This document shows, one piece after another, positions 1-10,179 of a stretch of DNA of 64,000 bases. Below the pieces are notes generated by a model, which was not told the origin of the DNA, searched no databases, and saw only the letters and a program-made list of their open reading frames with translations. The position numbers were made by a program, and so were the translations under genes. Source of the DNA: a bacterium (lineage in GTDB: Bacteria; Armatimonadota; Abditibacteriia; Abditibacteriales; Abditibacteriaceae); contig SDZD01000032.1 of the NCBI GenBank assembly GCA_004172935.1, positions 1 to 64,000 on the forward strand. The letters are read 5' to 3'. Each line of letters begins with the position of its first letter. Positions within the stretch are counted from its first letter, which is position 1.

Positions 1-1076
1 GTTGCAAAGCCGCCCGCCTGCACCAACGTACGAAGCGCTGATGCTTCATTTTCAAAGGTAAAGTTCCCTGGTAACTTCACCGAGCCATCGAGCGATACCA
101 CCGAGACATCAATTTTCTTGATTTCAATCGTCTCAAAGTTCAGTTGATCGCCGCTTTGCAAAACGAGGTCAGCGGCGGGGTTGCCACCGTTGAATAACGC
201 ATTCACGTCAAGTGGCGTCTTTTGCCCATTGCGCAACAAAAATCCGCGTGTTTGTTCGGGCTTGCTCTTCAAGCTACCGCCCGCCTTCAGCACATCATTA
301 ACCCGCACTTGTGGTTGGGCAGAGGAAAGCCGAATTTTGACGACGCTCGGCGCCACTCCATCGCCCGCCAGTGCCACGCTCACCAAAGCCCGAGCCGTCA
401 CATTGATGACATCGCCCGCCTTCAGCACCAGGTTCGCCGGGCTTTGGGGGACAGAAAGTGCCGCTCCCAAATCGAGTGGACGCGCGGTGGCTTTGCCACG
501 CACGAGGGTCGCTTGCGCTTCGTTGCCAGAAATAGCTACGCCATCGACCATCAGGCCGCCAGCAGCAGCAATCACTTCGGAAAGGCGCAAATCGTTCCGA
601 ACATCAATCGGCCCCGGCTTGGCGACGGTGCCACGCACCACCAGTTGACGGGCAACGCTCGAAACCAGCGTCACGGAAACCTGAGGCCGCTTAAGCTGAG
701 TCGAATAAGCGCGGGTAATCTCCGTCGAGACTTGCCCGATTGTTTTGCCCTGCGCCGTGAGTGCCCCCACAACGGGCAAATTCAATTTGCCGTTGGCCGA
801 AACCGCGACGGTTGCGGCGCTCATCTCAGGATGGTTTGCGACTTGAACCGCCAACACATCGCCGGGTTGCAATTTGAAATTCGGGCCGACGGCTTGAACA
901 TTGCCAATCGCAGGGGCCGAGAACGCAGGAGCGGGCGCCGGAACGCCGCTAGAAGAGCCATCAGGTGTGGTTTGTGCCCAAATTGGCACGCTACCCGCAA
1001 CCAGAAAAGCACCACCTAGCACAGCAAGGAGAGGGGCGCGACGCGCGCGCGCAGGCGAAGAAAACGGCTTCTTCAT
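1..1076 (-). CDS. Wza-type polysaccharide export protein (partial, cut by left window edge)
   Basis: An open frame runs on the minus strand from an ATG at 1076 to the window edge, about 358 codons without a stop; the C-terminus lies outside. The start MKKPFSSPARARRAPLL followed by a hydrophobic stretch ending ..SVPIWAQ looks like a signal peptide. Residues from about 55 read KLQPGDVLAVQVANHPEMS, the start of the Poly_export (Wza) domain. Two SLBB-like stretches follow, with VRGTVAKPGPIDVRNDLRLS and later SLDGSVKLPGNFTFE. Proteins of this family form the outer-membrane channel for capsule or exopolysaccharide export and usually sit near a Wzc-type kinase and glycosyltransferases, which would be to the left. 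Next to it, in the same direction, is leuD 101 bp upstream, so a shared transcript is possible but not indicated. The family call is firm; the polymer exported is unknown. Confidence 0.85.
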   Translation of the reverse strand, partial: MKKPFSSPARARRAPLLAVLGGAFLVAGSVPIWAQTTPDGSSSGVPAPAPAFSAPAIGNVQAVGPNFKLQPGDVLAVQVANHPEMSAATVAVSANGKLNLPVVGALTAQGKTIGQVSTEITRAYSTQLKRPQVSVTLVSSVARQLVVRGTVAKPGPIDVRNDLRLSEVIAAAGGLMVDGVAISGNEAQATLVRGKATARPLDLGAALSVPQSPANLVLKAGDVINVTARALVSVALAGDGVAPSVVKIRLSSAQPQVRVNDVLKAGGSLKSKPEQTRGFLLRNGQKTPLDVNALFNGGNPAADLVLQSGDQLNFETIEIKKIDVSVVSLDGSVKLPGNFTFENEASALRTLVQAGGFA

Positions 1077-1177
1077 ATATTGACAGAGAAAAGGCTTACA
1101 CACTGGCTCATAAAAAGCGAAACACGCCGCCAAGAACCGTAAAAAACGTCAGCGGCGTGCCTCACATTGGGAGGATT

Positions 1178-1792
1178 CTAAACTTGGGCGAGGTTAGCTT
1201 TCCAGTTCGGACGCTTGCTCTCGAACTCAGAAATATCGGATTCATGCTGCATGGTCATACCAATATCATCCAAGCCGAGAAGCATACGATGCTTGCGGAA
1301 AGAGTCAATATCGAAACTGGCTTCAAAGCCTTCGCCGCGCACAGTCTGGGATTCCAAATCAACTGTCAGCGTCATACCAAGGTTTTTGGCAACTAATTCC
1401 AGCAAAATCGCCACGCTGTCTTCACTCAAAACAACGGGCAACACGCCATTTTGAAAGCAGTTATTGTAAAAAATGTCGGCGAATGACGGCGCAATGACAC
1501 ACTTGAAGCCATATTGGTCCAGTGCCCACGGCGCATGTTCGCGGCTCGACCCCGATCCGAAGTTACGTGCAGCCACCAGAATTTGGGCGCCCACCAAACG
1601 GGGGTCGTTCAACACGAATTCTGGGTCGGGCGTCTTGCCGTCTTCGAGATAACGCCAGTCAAAAAACAGAAAATCTCCGAAACCAGTACGCTCAATGCGC
1701 TTGAGAAACTGCTTCGGAATAATCTGATCGGTATCCACATTGGCGCGGTCAAGCGGCACGGCAATTCCCGTGAGAGTTGTGAACGGTTGCAT
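1178..1792 (-). CDS. leuD: 3-isopropylmalate dehydratase small subunit
   Basis: This 204-residue protein is the small (swivel) subunit of isopropylmalate isomerase, which with LeuC converts 2-isopropylmalate to 3-isopropylmalate in leucine synthesis in the cytosol. The N-terminus ([20 protein letters not shown]), the [15 protein letters not shown] signature and the length are as expected for LeuD. LeuC is not in the window, so the two subunits are not adjacent here. The ATG at 1790-1792 is only 5 bp from the divergent peptidase start, so its promoter must lie inside that neighbouring gene, and no Shine-Dalgarno sequence is visible. It is a housekeeping gene that marks the left part of the window as ordinary chromosome. 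Confidence 0.95.
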   Translation of the reverse strand: MQPFTTLTGIAVPLDRANVDTDQIIPKQFLKRIERTGFGDFLFFDWRYLEDGKTPDPEFVLNDPRLVGAQILVAARNFGSGSSREHAPWALDQYGFKCVIAPSFADIFYNNCFQNGVLPVVLSEDSVAILLELVAKNLGMTLTVDLESQTVRGEGFEASFDIDSFRKHRMLLGLDDIGMTMQHESDISEFESKRPNWKANLAQV

Positions 1793-1797
1793 TTGAA

Positions 1798-2361
1798 ATG
1801 AGCAGTTTTACCACGCAGAGCCCTAACGCTTCCAATTTAGGCGAAAGTTGCCCCATTCCACACGCCCCCCAGGGCGCCCGTCCCGATGGGCCATTACCCG
1901 GCGACATCCTCTTATTTACCCATGCCAAAGGCCTCTCACGCCTCATTCCGTGGTTCACAGGCTCTCGCTATTATCACTGTGGTTTATATGAAGGCCACAA
2001 TAGAGTCCTCGAAGCCCGCCCTCAAGGCGTGGTGCGCCGCAACCTGAAACGCGGCGAACTCTACCCCTTCCGCGTCATCCCCATGCCCCGCGAAGGCTCT
2101 ATACGCGCTCTCGACTTCATCCGTCGCCGCCTTGGCGCTACTTACGACCCGCTCGACATCGCCTTCATCATCATTCGCCACACCTTCCCTCTGCTGCGCT
2201 TCCAATACAGAAACCACTCATCGTTCACATGCGGCGAACTTGTGCTGCGCGCCTGGCGCGCGGGGCACTGCGACCTATTGCCCGACCTCCCTGCCGCCGA
2301 AGTCATTCCCGCCGACTTCGCGCGCTTCCTGCCCTGCGACGCCCACGATACGGTGCTTTAA
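1798..2361 (+). CDS. Permuted papain-like (NlpC/P60-related, YiiX/YaeF-type) peptidase or amidase
   Basis: The 187-residue protein has PGDILLFTH near residue 40, then a histidine in YYHCGLYEG, and a later cysteine in [11 protein letters not shown]. The order His before Cys is that of the circularly permuted NlpC/P60 (YaeF/YiiX-like) group, which cleaves or transfers amide bonds, often in cell-wall peptides or lipids. No signal peptide is evident, so it is probably cytosolic. The ATG at 1798 is 5 bp from the divergent leuD start and no other ATG is in frame before the conserved part, so translation may be leaderless. Its stop overlaps the stop of the convergent neighbour by four bases (TTAA at 2358-2361). 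The substrate is unknown. Confidence 0.75.
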   Translation: MSSFTTQSPNASNLGESCPIPHAPQGARPDGPLPGDILLFTHAKGLSRLIPWFTGSRYYHCGLYEGHNRVLEARPQGVVRRNLKRGELYPFRVIPMPREGSIRALDFIRRRLGATYDPLDIAFIIIRHTFPLLRFQYRNHSSFTCGELVLRAWRAGHCDLLPDLPAAEVIPADFARFLPCDAHDTVL

Positions 2362-3215
2362 CCCACCGCCTCTATGAGAGTTTTATAAGCCTCAATGAGA
2401 CGACTACGAATCGGTGCCGCCCGTAGCGCCACCTCACGCTGTAACACCGCATATTCGCGCCGCCCCTCTGCCGTTTCTAACCGAACTGGCTCAAATCCAA
2501 ACGCGCTCAATTCGTAAGGCGAAGCACGCATATCGAGTTCACGCGCAAACTTCGCCACCACGAAGGCCTCAATCATCAGTCGCGATGGAATCCACGGCGC
2601 AAACTTAGCCGCAAATTTGTACAAATCCATATTTGCATGAATGCAGCCCGGCTGCTCCCATGCGCTACGGTCATGCGACTTCGGCGACATCGTATTCAGC
2701 GGCAACGCTTCGGGCGTCCAGAACCGCACAGCATCGAAGTGAGAGCAACGCAACGTTTGCGATTCAAGCAATGTGGCGATGGCATCATGGCTTAACCGAA
2801 GTGGTTGTGCGTGGCGCGTTTCCTCCGCGCGATACACCATCGCCCACTCATGCCACCCAAAACAATCATGGCGCGCCAAACGCTGCTCAGTGGCCTCCAA
2901 TAATGCCAGAATATCGCGCGCTCCATCAAGTCGATGCAAAGGAAAGCGGGAATTATCTAACGCGGAACCACGCTCAGTTCTCTTCCACTCAGAACGGGTC
3001 GTAAATTCCGCCCCATCCTCCAATTCTACCCCTATACCTGGCGAATACCGTGAAAGAAATGATGGCTTGAACGAGTAGTATTCAAACAGGAAATCCCACA
3101 CAGGATGCTTTTGCCTGAGTCTTCTCCGTTCAAGATGCGATGCGACGAAAGACGCCACAAGCTCCTGCTCATCGCGCGCATTCCGTCGCCATTCTTCACT
3201 GGCGAGAAATTTCAT
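2358..3215 (-). CDS. Conserved protein of the family often labelled '3-methyladenine DNA glycosylase' in actinobacteria
   Basis: The protein has 285 residues and no signal peptide or membrane segment. It matches what I recall of a conserved bacterial family: an N-terminal HPVWDFLFEYYSFKP block, a middle RHDCFGWHEWAMVYR block with several His and Cys residues, RCSHFDAVRFWTPEA, then EQPGCIHANMDLYKFA and MRASPYELSAFGFEPV. In actinobacterial genomes this family is often named 3-methyladenine DNA glycosylase, but I see no helix-hairpin-helix or other glycosylase fold signature. I would treat it as a conserved protein of unknown function. The clustered His/Cys/Asp residues hint at a metal or active site. 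It converges on the peptidase gene with overlapping stop codons. Confidence 0.65.
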   Translation of the reverse strand: MKFLASEEWRRNARDEQELVASFVASHLERRRLRQKHPVWDFLFEYYSFKPSFLSRYSPGIGVELEDGAEFTTRSEWKRTERGSALDNSRFPLHRLDGARDILALLEATEQRLARHDCFGWHEWAMVYRAEETRHAQPLRLSHDAIATLLESQTLRCSHFDAVRFWTPEALPLNTMSPKSHDRSAWEQPGCIHANMDLYKFAAKFAPWIPSRLMIEAFVVAKFARELDMRASPYELSAFGFEPVRLETAEGRREYAVLQREVALRAAPIRSRLIEAYKTLIEAVG

Positions 3216-3411
3216 ACCAACAGTGTTGCGACCTTTGCCAGCGACAATGCCACTTCATCTTCATGGGGCAATGGAAAGCAAAGAAATTGACACTTGCAAT
3301 TTCATTTTTTCATCAGAGTAAAGTTAAAGTAACTATCGAAACAATGTACTAGGTGAAATATACTTTTCTAAATCTTTCTAACCTGCCCAGAAATGTTTTA
3401 AAAGAGCTACC

Positions 3412-4455
3412 GTGTTCTACATCGCATTCCTTAAAAAACTACAAGAAATAGCTTCGCCTATTCAAAGTTTACTGCGAACTTGGAATTACGGACGTGGCAC
3501 CAATTTAGAAGACGATGTCCCCCACTTTGGTTCAACTTTGTTCCATACAACCCTACAAGGCTCCCCCATTACTTCTATAAACCGCACTTTTCATCTCAAT
3601 CAACGAAAAATTTCTGCTTTTACCCTCATAGAAATCTTGGTGGTCATTGCAATCATAGCAATCCTTGCGGCCATCCTCTTCCCTGTGTTCGCCAAAGCCC
3701 GCGAGAACGCGCGTAGATCGACGTGCCAATCCAACTTGAAGCAACTTGGCATAGGCATGTTGCAATATTCACAGGACTACGACGAGCGCTATGTTCCCAA
3801 CACAAGAACTGGCTCCGTTGCTGATACCCCGGCCATTTCATGGACAGTGGCGCTTCTTCCCTACACAAAGAGTCGCGCCATCCTGCGTTGCCCCTCCAAC
3901 GCCACCTCTTATTTGGGCGGTAACGCCTTCACAGGCACAACCAACACCCTTAACTACACCTACAACTCTTATATGGGTGGTCAGGGCTGCGGCACCCCTA
4001 CTTTAGCCGCGACACCGGGGCGTCCCCTCGCTCAAATCATTCTGCCCTCGCAAACGCCTCTGTTAGTCGAAGCCGTGGGCATTCCCTACGCCGCAGGAAC
4101 CGACCAGGTCGATCAGTCGCTCATCTTCTTCATTGCAGGACAAGTCAAACCCGACCCAACGTTCACCATCATGCAGGGTCGCGCGCTCGTCAATCCCAAC
4201 ACCTTGAGCATCACCAGCCCTTGGACAGGACTTCCTCCGGCTGGCTTCTCGGCAGGTAGCTACGCGATTACGATGGGAGCCGTCGGGGCCAACGTCCACT
4301 TCGACGCCGGAAATTACCTGTTCGCCGATGGTCACGTTAAATCAATGAAGTCCCCGGCCCCAATTCCTCCGGCGGGAGTCTTGGCACCAGCCCCCAGCAC
4401 CGACCTCGATTATTGCCCCGATGGCCTCGTCGGCACAGCAGCGAACTACGGCTGA
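3412..4455 (+). CDS. Type II pseudopilin-like protein, prepilin leader and H-X9-DG C-terminus (no. 1)
   Basis: The mature part starts with [20 protein letters not shown], a class III prepilin signal with Glu at +5 after the cleavage point, followed by [19 protein letters not shown]. The C-terminal domain ends with [15 protein letters not shown], the H-X9-DG motif of prepilin-processing-associated proteins. Such proteins are cleaved by a PilD-like peptidase and assembled in or near the inner membrane; a role in a pseudopilus is likely but unproven, and no other assembly gene is in the window. The start is uncertain. The only in-frame starts are GTG at 3412, giving an unusual 69-residue leader, and TTG at 3538, giving about 27 residues as in the paralogs. 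I keep the longest form but prefer the TTG region. Confidence 0.85.
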   Translation: MFYIAFLKKLQEIASPIQSLLRTWNYGRGTNLEDDVPHFGSTLFHTTLQGSPITSINRTFHLNQRKISAFTLIEILVVIAIIAILAAILFPVFAKARENARRSTCQSNLKQLGIGMLQYSQDYDERYVPNTRTGSVADTPAISWTVALLPYTKSRAILRCPSNATSYLGGNAFTGTTNTLNYTYNSYMGGQGCGTPTLAATPGRPLAQIILPSQTPLLVEAVGIPYAAGTDQVDQSLIFFIAGQVKPDPTFTIMQGRALVNPNTLSITSPWTGLPPAGFSAGSYAITMGAVGANVHFDAGNYLFADGHVKSMKSPAPIPPAGVLAPAPSTDLDYCPDGLVGTAANYG

Positions 4456-4539
4456 AAATCTTATTTTCTTGGGAGCGCGCCCATTTTACCTCTCGTCTTT
4501 TTATTAGGCCAGCGCACCGACATACTGCGCCAAACCCCG

Positions 4540-4686
4540 AAAGATTGATTAATCAATCTTTTGCGCAACTTTAAGCAACTAAAGCTGCGCAAGTCACGTA
4601 TGGACCAATCTTTTCAGATTGATCTCGCCCTCAAAAACATTGATAAATGCCCCCAGGAGATTGATTTCAAGGCTGAAATCAATCTC
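4540..4686. repeat. Cluster of four hairpins built on an AGATTGAT repeat
   Basis: The 337-bp spacer 4456-4792 has no gene but is strongly structured. There is a perfect 22-bp palindrome at 4540-4561 (centre GATTAATC). A hairpin at 4561-4592 has arms TTGCGCA/TGCGCAA and CTTTA/TAAAG. A hairpin at 4606-4621 has CAATCT/AGATTG. A hairpin at 4657-4686 has perfect 13-bp arms and a 4-base loop. The octamer AGATTGAT occurs at 4542, 4616 and 4658 and its complement at 4552 and 4678. None is followed by a run of T, so these are not classical terminators. They could be protein-binding sites, a structured RNA or an intergenic repeat element. Confidence 0.7.
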
Positions 4687-4792
4687 TTGTAGTCGCTATG
4701 CCCCTACTCACCCATAACTGCGTGAAAAAGCGTTCGCCTCCCCCAATTCACAAGAACGCCAACACCCTCTAACCAGTCACAACCATCCGGTT

Positions 4793-7700
4793 ATGCCCAT
4801 CAATCTCCTTCGCCCCCTTCTCTGCTTTGCCATCATCGCCCCACTCCTCTCGCTAAGCGGCTGCCAGAAAGCTGGAGCCGCCCCTGGTAAATCCGAAGGC
4901 GCCGACTTAGTTTTCGGTGGCGCGGGCACAGGTCAGGGCGAGTTCACCATAGTACGCGACCTCGCCATCGACAAGCAAAACAGCCTCTACGTCCTCGAAT
5001 CCAACGGCCCCCTGCGTGCTTCCAAAGACACCTTGCTCCCCGGACAAGCCCGCATCCAAAAATTCGATGACACGGGCCGCTTCCAATCCGCCTTCCCGCT
5101 TGGCGCCGACATCCCCGAACCCACTCGCGGCACCACCGGCCCCACAAGGTTGGCCGTCGATTCCAAGGGCATCATAGCCGTTACTCTCCATCAACAAGAG
5201 TTGCTGCGCCTCTTCGACGCGCGCGGCCAGAAACTGCGCGACATTCCCCTACCCGGCGCTCAGGCCGTCACCGTGACAGGAACAGGCCCCAACGAGCGCT
5301 TCGCAGTTATTGCCTGGAAAATCGAGCGTAAAGGCCGCGAAAACATTAAAGTGGGCGGCGACGCAATCCAACTCGTCGATGCCGCCACTGGCGCAGTGAG
5401 CGCGCTCCCCCTCTCCGACAGGGTCGAAAATGCCACTGACATCACCTCTACCCCCGATGGCGCCTTCTGGCTTCTCGGCACCAGTCAAATATGGGGATTT
5501 GATGCCAAAGGTCAGAAAATTCGCGTCCTCGGCTCAGGACTCAAGCGCCGTGCCGAGGATGGCAGCGAACCCCAGAGCAGCCTCACCTCCGATTCGCAGG
5601 GCAACCTCTACGCGCCTCTAGGCGGCAACCCCGCCCGTATCGGACGCTATTCGGCGGATGGAAAAACCGTCACCATCCAGCGCGGCCAATTCAAATTTGC
5701 CGATTCATGGGGCAACAGTCCCATGTTCCCCCTCGCCATCGACCGCAATGACCGCCTCTGGCTGGTCACGACCTCCTACCACAGCCAACAATACGGCCCG
5801 AACTATCACCCCTCCCCCTCGGTAATTCGCACCATTCCCACTTTCTTCAAAGCGGGCACATCCGGCGTCACCACCTCCGACGCCCGCGTTCTGGGCCTAT
5901 CGGCCTCAGTTCAAACCAGCGCCCCTTACAACGTCCTCTACGACCTCTCGCCCGCGAAATGCGAGTTCGTCGTCGCCCCTTCCAATCGCAATGTCAAAAA
6001 TCTGAACGTGCGTTGGCACGTCTACGACTGGCGCCAAAACCCAGTCGGCGAAGGTCAGTTCACCCTCGCACTCCAAGATGGGCAAGAGGCGCGCGCACCA
6101 ATGACCTGGACGCCGCCTCGCTTTGGTTGGTACACGGCCCGCGCTCAAATCTTCGATGGCCCCGACGAACTCACCTCAGTCATCGCCCATTTTGGCGTCA
6201 CTCCGCGCTTCGCGAACATGCCAACGCTGAAAGAGGGCGATTCTCCCGGCGGTTGGGACGATGCTCCTCGCCAACTCTTTTCCGGTCTCCCGTTACTGCG
6301 CTTACACGTCCCCGGCAAAACCGACCCGGCAACTCTCGATAAGTGGATGAAAGGTTTCGCGAAAAGCAAAGCACTCGAATCACAGGATTTGAACATCATC
6401 GTTCAACTGGCCGAGAACAAGGCGAACTTTAACCCGGCTACCCTGCGCCCAGCACTGGAACGCCTGAAGGGACAGGTCAAATACATCGAGCTTTTCAACG
6501 AGCCGAACTTCGCCTATTCGCCCTCAGCCTATGCCGAGGCTGCCAAGCCAATTTACGCCCTTATCAAAGAAGTTGATCCCAACTTCCGTGTTCTTGGCCC
6601 GGCGGTGTGTGGTATCTCGCTCGCATGGCATGAGGAGTTTTTCAAAGCGGGCGGCGCCCAAACCTACGACGAGTTCTCCTGCCACGACTATGAAGGCAAC
6701 GAAAGCATCACCCCCGAACACTGGGTGTGGAAATTCGCCCAATTGCACACCCTCATGAAGCGCTACGGCGTCGATAACCGCCCAATATGGCAAACCGAGC
6801 GCGCCATCACCGGAGTCCGCTCCGGCGCATTCTTGCCCGATGCCCAGGCGGTGCGCGTCTCACTACACGTCGATTTGTTGCAAACCCTCGGCGTGCCGCC
6901 CGAACATAATCTGCACTACTATCTCAACAGGGGTGGATACAGCAAAGTCCCCTCTTACCTGTGGACAGATACTGAAGGCCCCTTCCCCGGCGCCCTGGCC
7001 CTACGAACCCGTTATGCCCTCACTACTGGCCTGAATTACGCGGGCACGCTCGATTTCGGCCCAGTCGGCAACCAGCTTTTCATGGGCTTGCGTTACACAG
7101 GCCAGAACGGCGATGCCCTCGTTTCGTTGCGCAATATGGGCGACCTCGACCAAGACGCCGAATTCACCGTAACGGGTGCCCCCCAACTACAACTCACCGA
7201 TTCATGGGGCAACACCAGCACAGTCACCGCCCAGGGCGGCAAAATCAGCCTCTCAATAGGCCAGTTACCGACTTTCGTGCGCCTGTCTCCCGGCCAGAAA
7301 ATCGTGCCAGTCCCTTTGAATCTGGGACGTAATATCGCCCACGACGCGAAATTCGAACTGGTAGCCGGGCAAAGCGATAAATCGCTCGCGTCTCTCACCA
7401 ACGGCCTCATCGAGAACGAACACATCGAAAGCCCCACCAAAGGCCAGGGATGGAACGGCGGGCCACTCGAAGCGGGCAAACCGGGCATATTGGAACTGCG
7501 TTGGCCTACAGCACGCACGCTTTCGAGCGTGTTATTGCGCGGGCCACGCGCCGATAACGCGGCCTGCGCCCTGCTCGATTTCGACCTGCAAGCGTGGCAA
7601 AACGGCGCTTGGAAAACTATCGTCAAGTCGCGCACCCCACTCCCCGAATCTTACGAAGGGAAAATGGGCGATTCCAACTCGGTGCAATGGTATCTCGACG

Positions 7701-7885
7701 ACAACATGCGCCTGTCCCGTTTCGCCCCCGTCCAAACCGACCGCCTCCGAATCGTGGCGCTGCGCGCTACCTACGGCTACAACGGCGACGCAGCAGGACT
7801 GACTCTTAATCGCGCCTATCGCAACTCCCCTCCTCCTGCCATTTTCGCCCTCAAGGAAGTCGAGGTCTATTCACCAGCCGGGTAA
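4793..7885 (+). CDS. Lipoprotein with N-terminal beta-propeller, GH-A type TIM barrel and C-terminal discoidin-like domain
   Basis: The 1030-residue protein begins with a lipoprotein signal (LLSLSGC, acylated Cys near residue 24). Residues of about 35-390 contain NHL/SMP-type propeller repeats such as GGAGTGQGEFTIVRDLAIDK, SLYVLESNG and ITSTPDGAFWLLG. After a linker domain, residues of about 490-760 look like a clan GH-A barrel. Glu570 in IELFNEPNF fits the acid/base and Glu669 in IWQTERA fits the nucleophile. The C-terminal 180 residues (LRWPTARTLSSVLLRGP and ALKEVEVYSPAG) resemble a discoidin carbohydrate-binding fold. It is probably a surface enzyme on plant polysaccharide. The exact GH family (GH39-, GH5- or GH30-like) cannot be fixed by eye. 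The 3' end overlaps the convergent CBM9 gene by 15 bp. Confidence 0.75.
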   Translation: MPINLLRPLLCFAIIAPLLSLSGCQKAGAAPGKSEGADLVFGGAGTGQGEFTIVRDLAIDKQNSLYVLESNGPLRASKDTLLPGQARIQKFDDTGRFQSAFPLGADIPEPTRGTTGPTRLAVDSKGIIAVTLHQQELLRLFDARGQKLRDIPLPGAQAVTVTGTGPNERFAVIAWKIERKGRENIKVGGDAIQLVDAATGAVSALPLSDRVENATDITSTPDGAFWLLGTSQIWGFDAKGQKIRVLGSGLKRRAEDGSEPQSSLTSDSQGNLYAPLGGNPARIGRYSADGKTVTIQRGQFKFADSWGNSPMFPLAIDRNDRLWLVTTSYHSQQYGPNYHPSPSVIRTIPTFFKAGTSGVTTSDARVLGLSASVQTSAPYNVLYDLSPAKCEFVVAPSNRNVKNLNVRWHVYDWRQNPVGEGQFTLALQDGQEARAPMTWTPPRFGWYTARAQIFDGPDELTSVIAHFGVTPRFANMPTLKEGDSPGGWDDAPRQLFSGLPLLRLHVPGKTDPATLDKWMKGFAKSKALESQDLNIIVQLAENKANFNPATLRPALERLKGQVKYIELFNEPNFAYSPSAYAEAAKPIYALIKEVDPNFRVLGPAVCGISLAWHEEFFKAGGAQTYDEFSCHDYEGNESITPEHWVWKFAQLHTLMKRYGVDNRPIWQTERAITGVRSGAFLPDAQAVRVSLHVDLLQTLGVPPEHNLHYYLNRGGYSKVPSYLWTDTEGPFPGALALRTRYALTTGLNYAGTLDFGPVGNQLFMGLRYTGQNGDALVSLRNMGDLDQDAEFTVTGAPQLQLTDSWGNTSTVTAQGGKISLSIGQLPTFVRLSPGQKIVPVPLNLGRNIAHDAKFELVAGQSDKSLASLTNGLIENEHIESPTKGQGWNGGPLEAGKPGILELRWPTARTLSSVLLRGPRADNAACALLDFDLQAWQNGAWKTIVKSRTPLPESYEGKMGDSNSVQWYLDDNMRLSRFAPVQTDRLRIVALRATYGYNGDAAGLTLNRAYRNSPPPAIFALKEVEVYSPAG

Positions 7886-8524
7886 AACCAGTTCGCCCCA
7901 CTCGTCGCGGCGGTGAAAATCGACTTTGAGATGCGGCGAAGAAGACGACAAAATGGGCGCGCGTCCCGGCCCGCCATCGTAACGCGAAAACGAAAATTTC
8001 CACTGCCGCGCCTCCGACGCGCCGAGTTGCCCCAAAGGCAAACGTGCCAGCACTTCCCACTGCCCCTCAGAAACATTCGTCCACGATTGGATGAGCGGCT
8101 CATCCAGCAATGGCAACGGCGCATTTAAATTGCGAGGCAATGGGAACTCGCATTCTAGCACCTGATTTTCGGGGGTGACATGAAACTCGAAATAGGAATT
8201 TCCGCCAGTAGGTGCCAGAAAAATCTCGAAAACATCGCCCAGTTCCCATGTGCGCTCATTACGAGCGACGGCGGCGTTGCCAATATCGAGATCGTGTAAT
8301 TTGGCGTAGATGCACAGCATCTTCTCACCGCTGTCTTCCAGCGCGCCAACACTCACCAAAGCGGGCAAAAAATTAGCTTCGGCGCCTTGGTTCCAGCCCT
8401 GACGCAGCTCACAACTCGCCATTCCCGCAAATGCGCTGCGTGTGCCTTCCCAATCGCCGACATCGAATGGTGGAAGCCATTTACAGAGCAACTGAGGAGG
8501 CGCGAAAGCAAGAGGAAATTTCAT
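7871..8524 (-). CDS. CBM9-like carbohydrate-binding protein
   Basis: The protein has about 217 residues when started at the ATG at 8522-8524 (MKFPLAFAPPQLL). It shows features of the family 9 carbohydrate-binding fold: LCIYAKLHDLDIG, LGDVFEIFLAP, YFEFHVTPENQVLE, WEVLARLPLGQLG and WKFSFSRYDGG. No catalytic domain and no signal peptide are present, so it is a stand-alone cytosolic binding module. A longer frame begins at 8575, but its extra codons lie in a terminator hairpin and are unlikely to be translated. It follows the GH51 gene in the same direction, with the terminator between them. Its function is unknown; binding of sugar ends in support of the neighbouring enzymes is a guess. Confidence 0.7.
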   Translation of the reverse strand: MKFPLAFAPPQLLCKWLPPFDVGDWEGTRSAFAGMASCELRQGWNQGAEANFLPALVSVGALEDSGEKMLCIYAKLHDLDIGNAAVARNERTWELGDVFEIFLAPTGGNSYFEFHVTPENQVLECEFPLPRNLNAPLPLLDEPLIQSWTNVSEGQWEVLARLPLGQLGASEARQWKFSFSRYDGGPGRAPILSSSSPHLKVDFHRRDEWGELVLPGW

Positions 8525-8536
8525 TGGCAACAAAAA

Positions 8537-8564
8537 GAGCGCCCTGATACCAATCAGGGCGCTC
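8537..8564 (-). terminator. Rho-independent terminator after GH51
   Basis: Arms GAGCGCCCTGAT and ATCAGGGCGCTC (12 bp, perfect) flank a 4-base loop. On the minus strand they are followed by TTTTTGTTG. It ends the GH51 transcript 15 bp after its stop, yet only 12 bp before the CBM9-like start at 8524. Confidence 0.85.
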
Positions 8565-8578
8565 CGGTTTAGCAAGAA

Positions 8579-10096
<1,518 letters not shown>

Positions 10097-10179
10097 TTAA
10101 AAACCAAATTTGACAACAATTTTTTGTGGTTGGGACTGGTATTCTAGCAAAACCATAAAGAGCAACTGCCAGTTTCGTT

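Noticed and set aside
222..1019. 265-codon plus-strand open frame
   Set aside because: It is antisense to the Wza-type export gene, whose domain motifs are clear.
2358..3215. Name '3-methyladenine DNA glycosylase'
   Set aside because: That label is common for this family, but no glycosylase fold motif is visible; kept as a conserved protein of unknown function.
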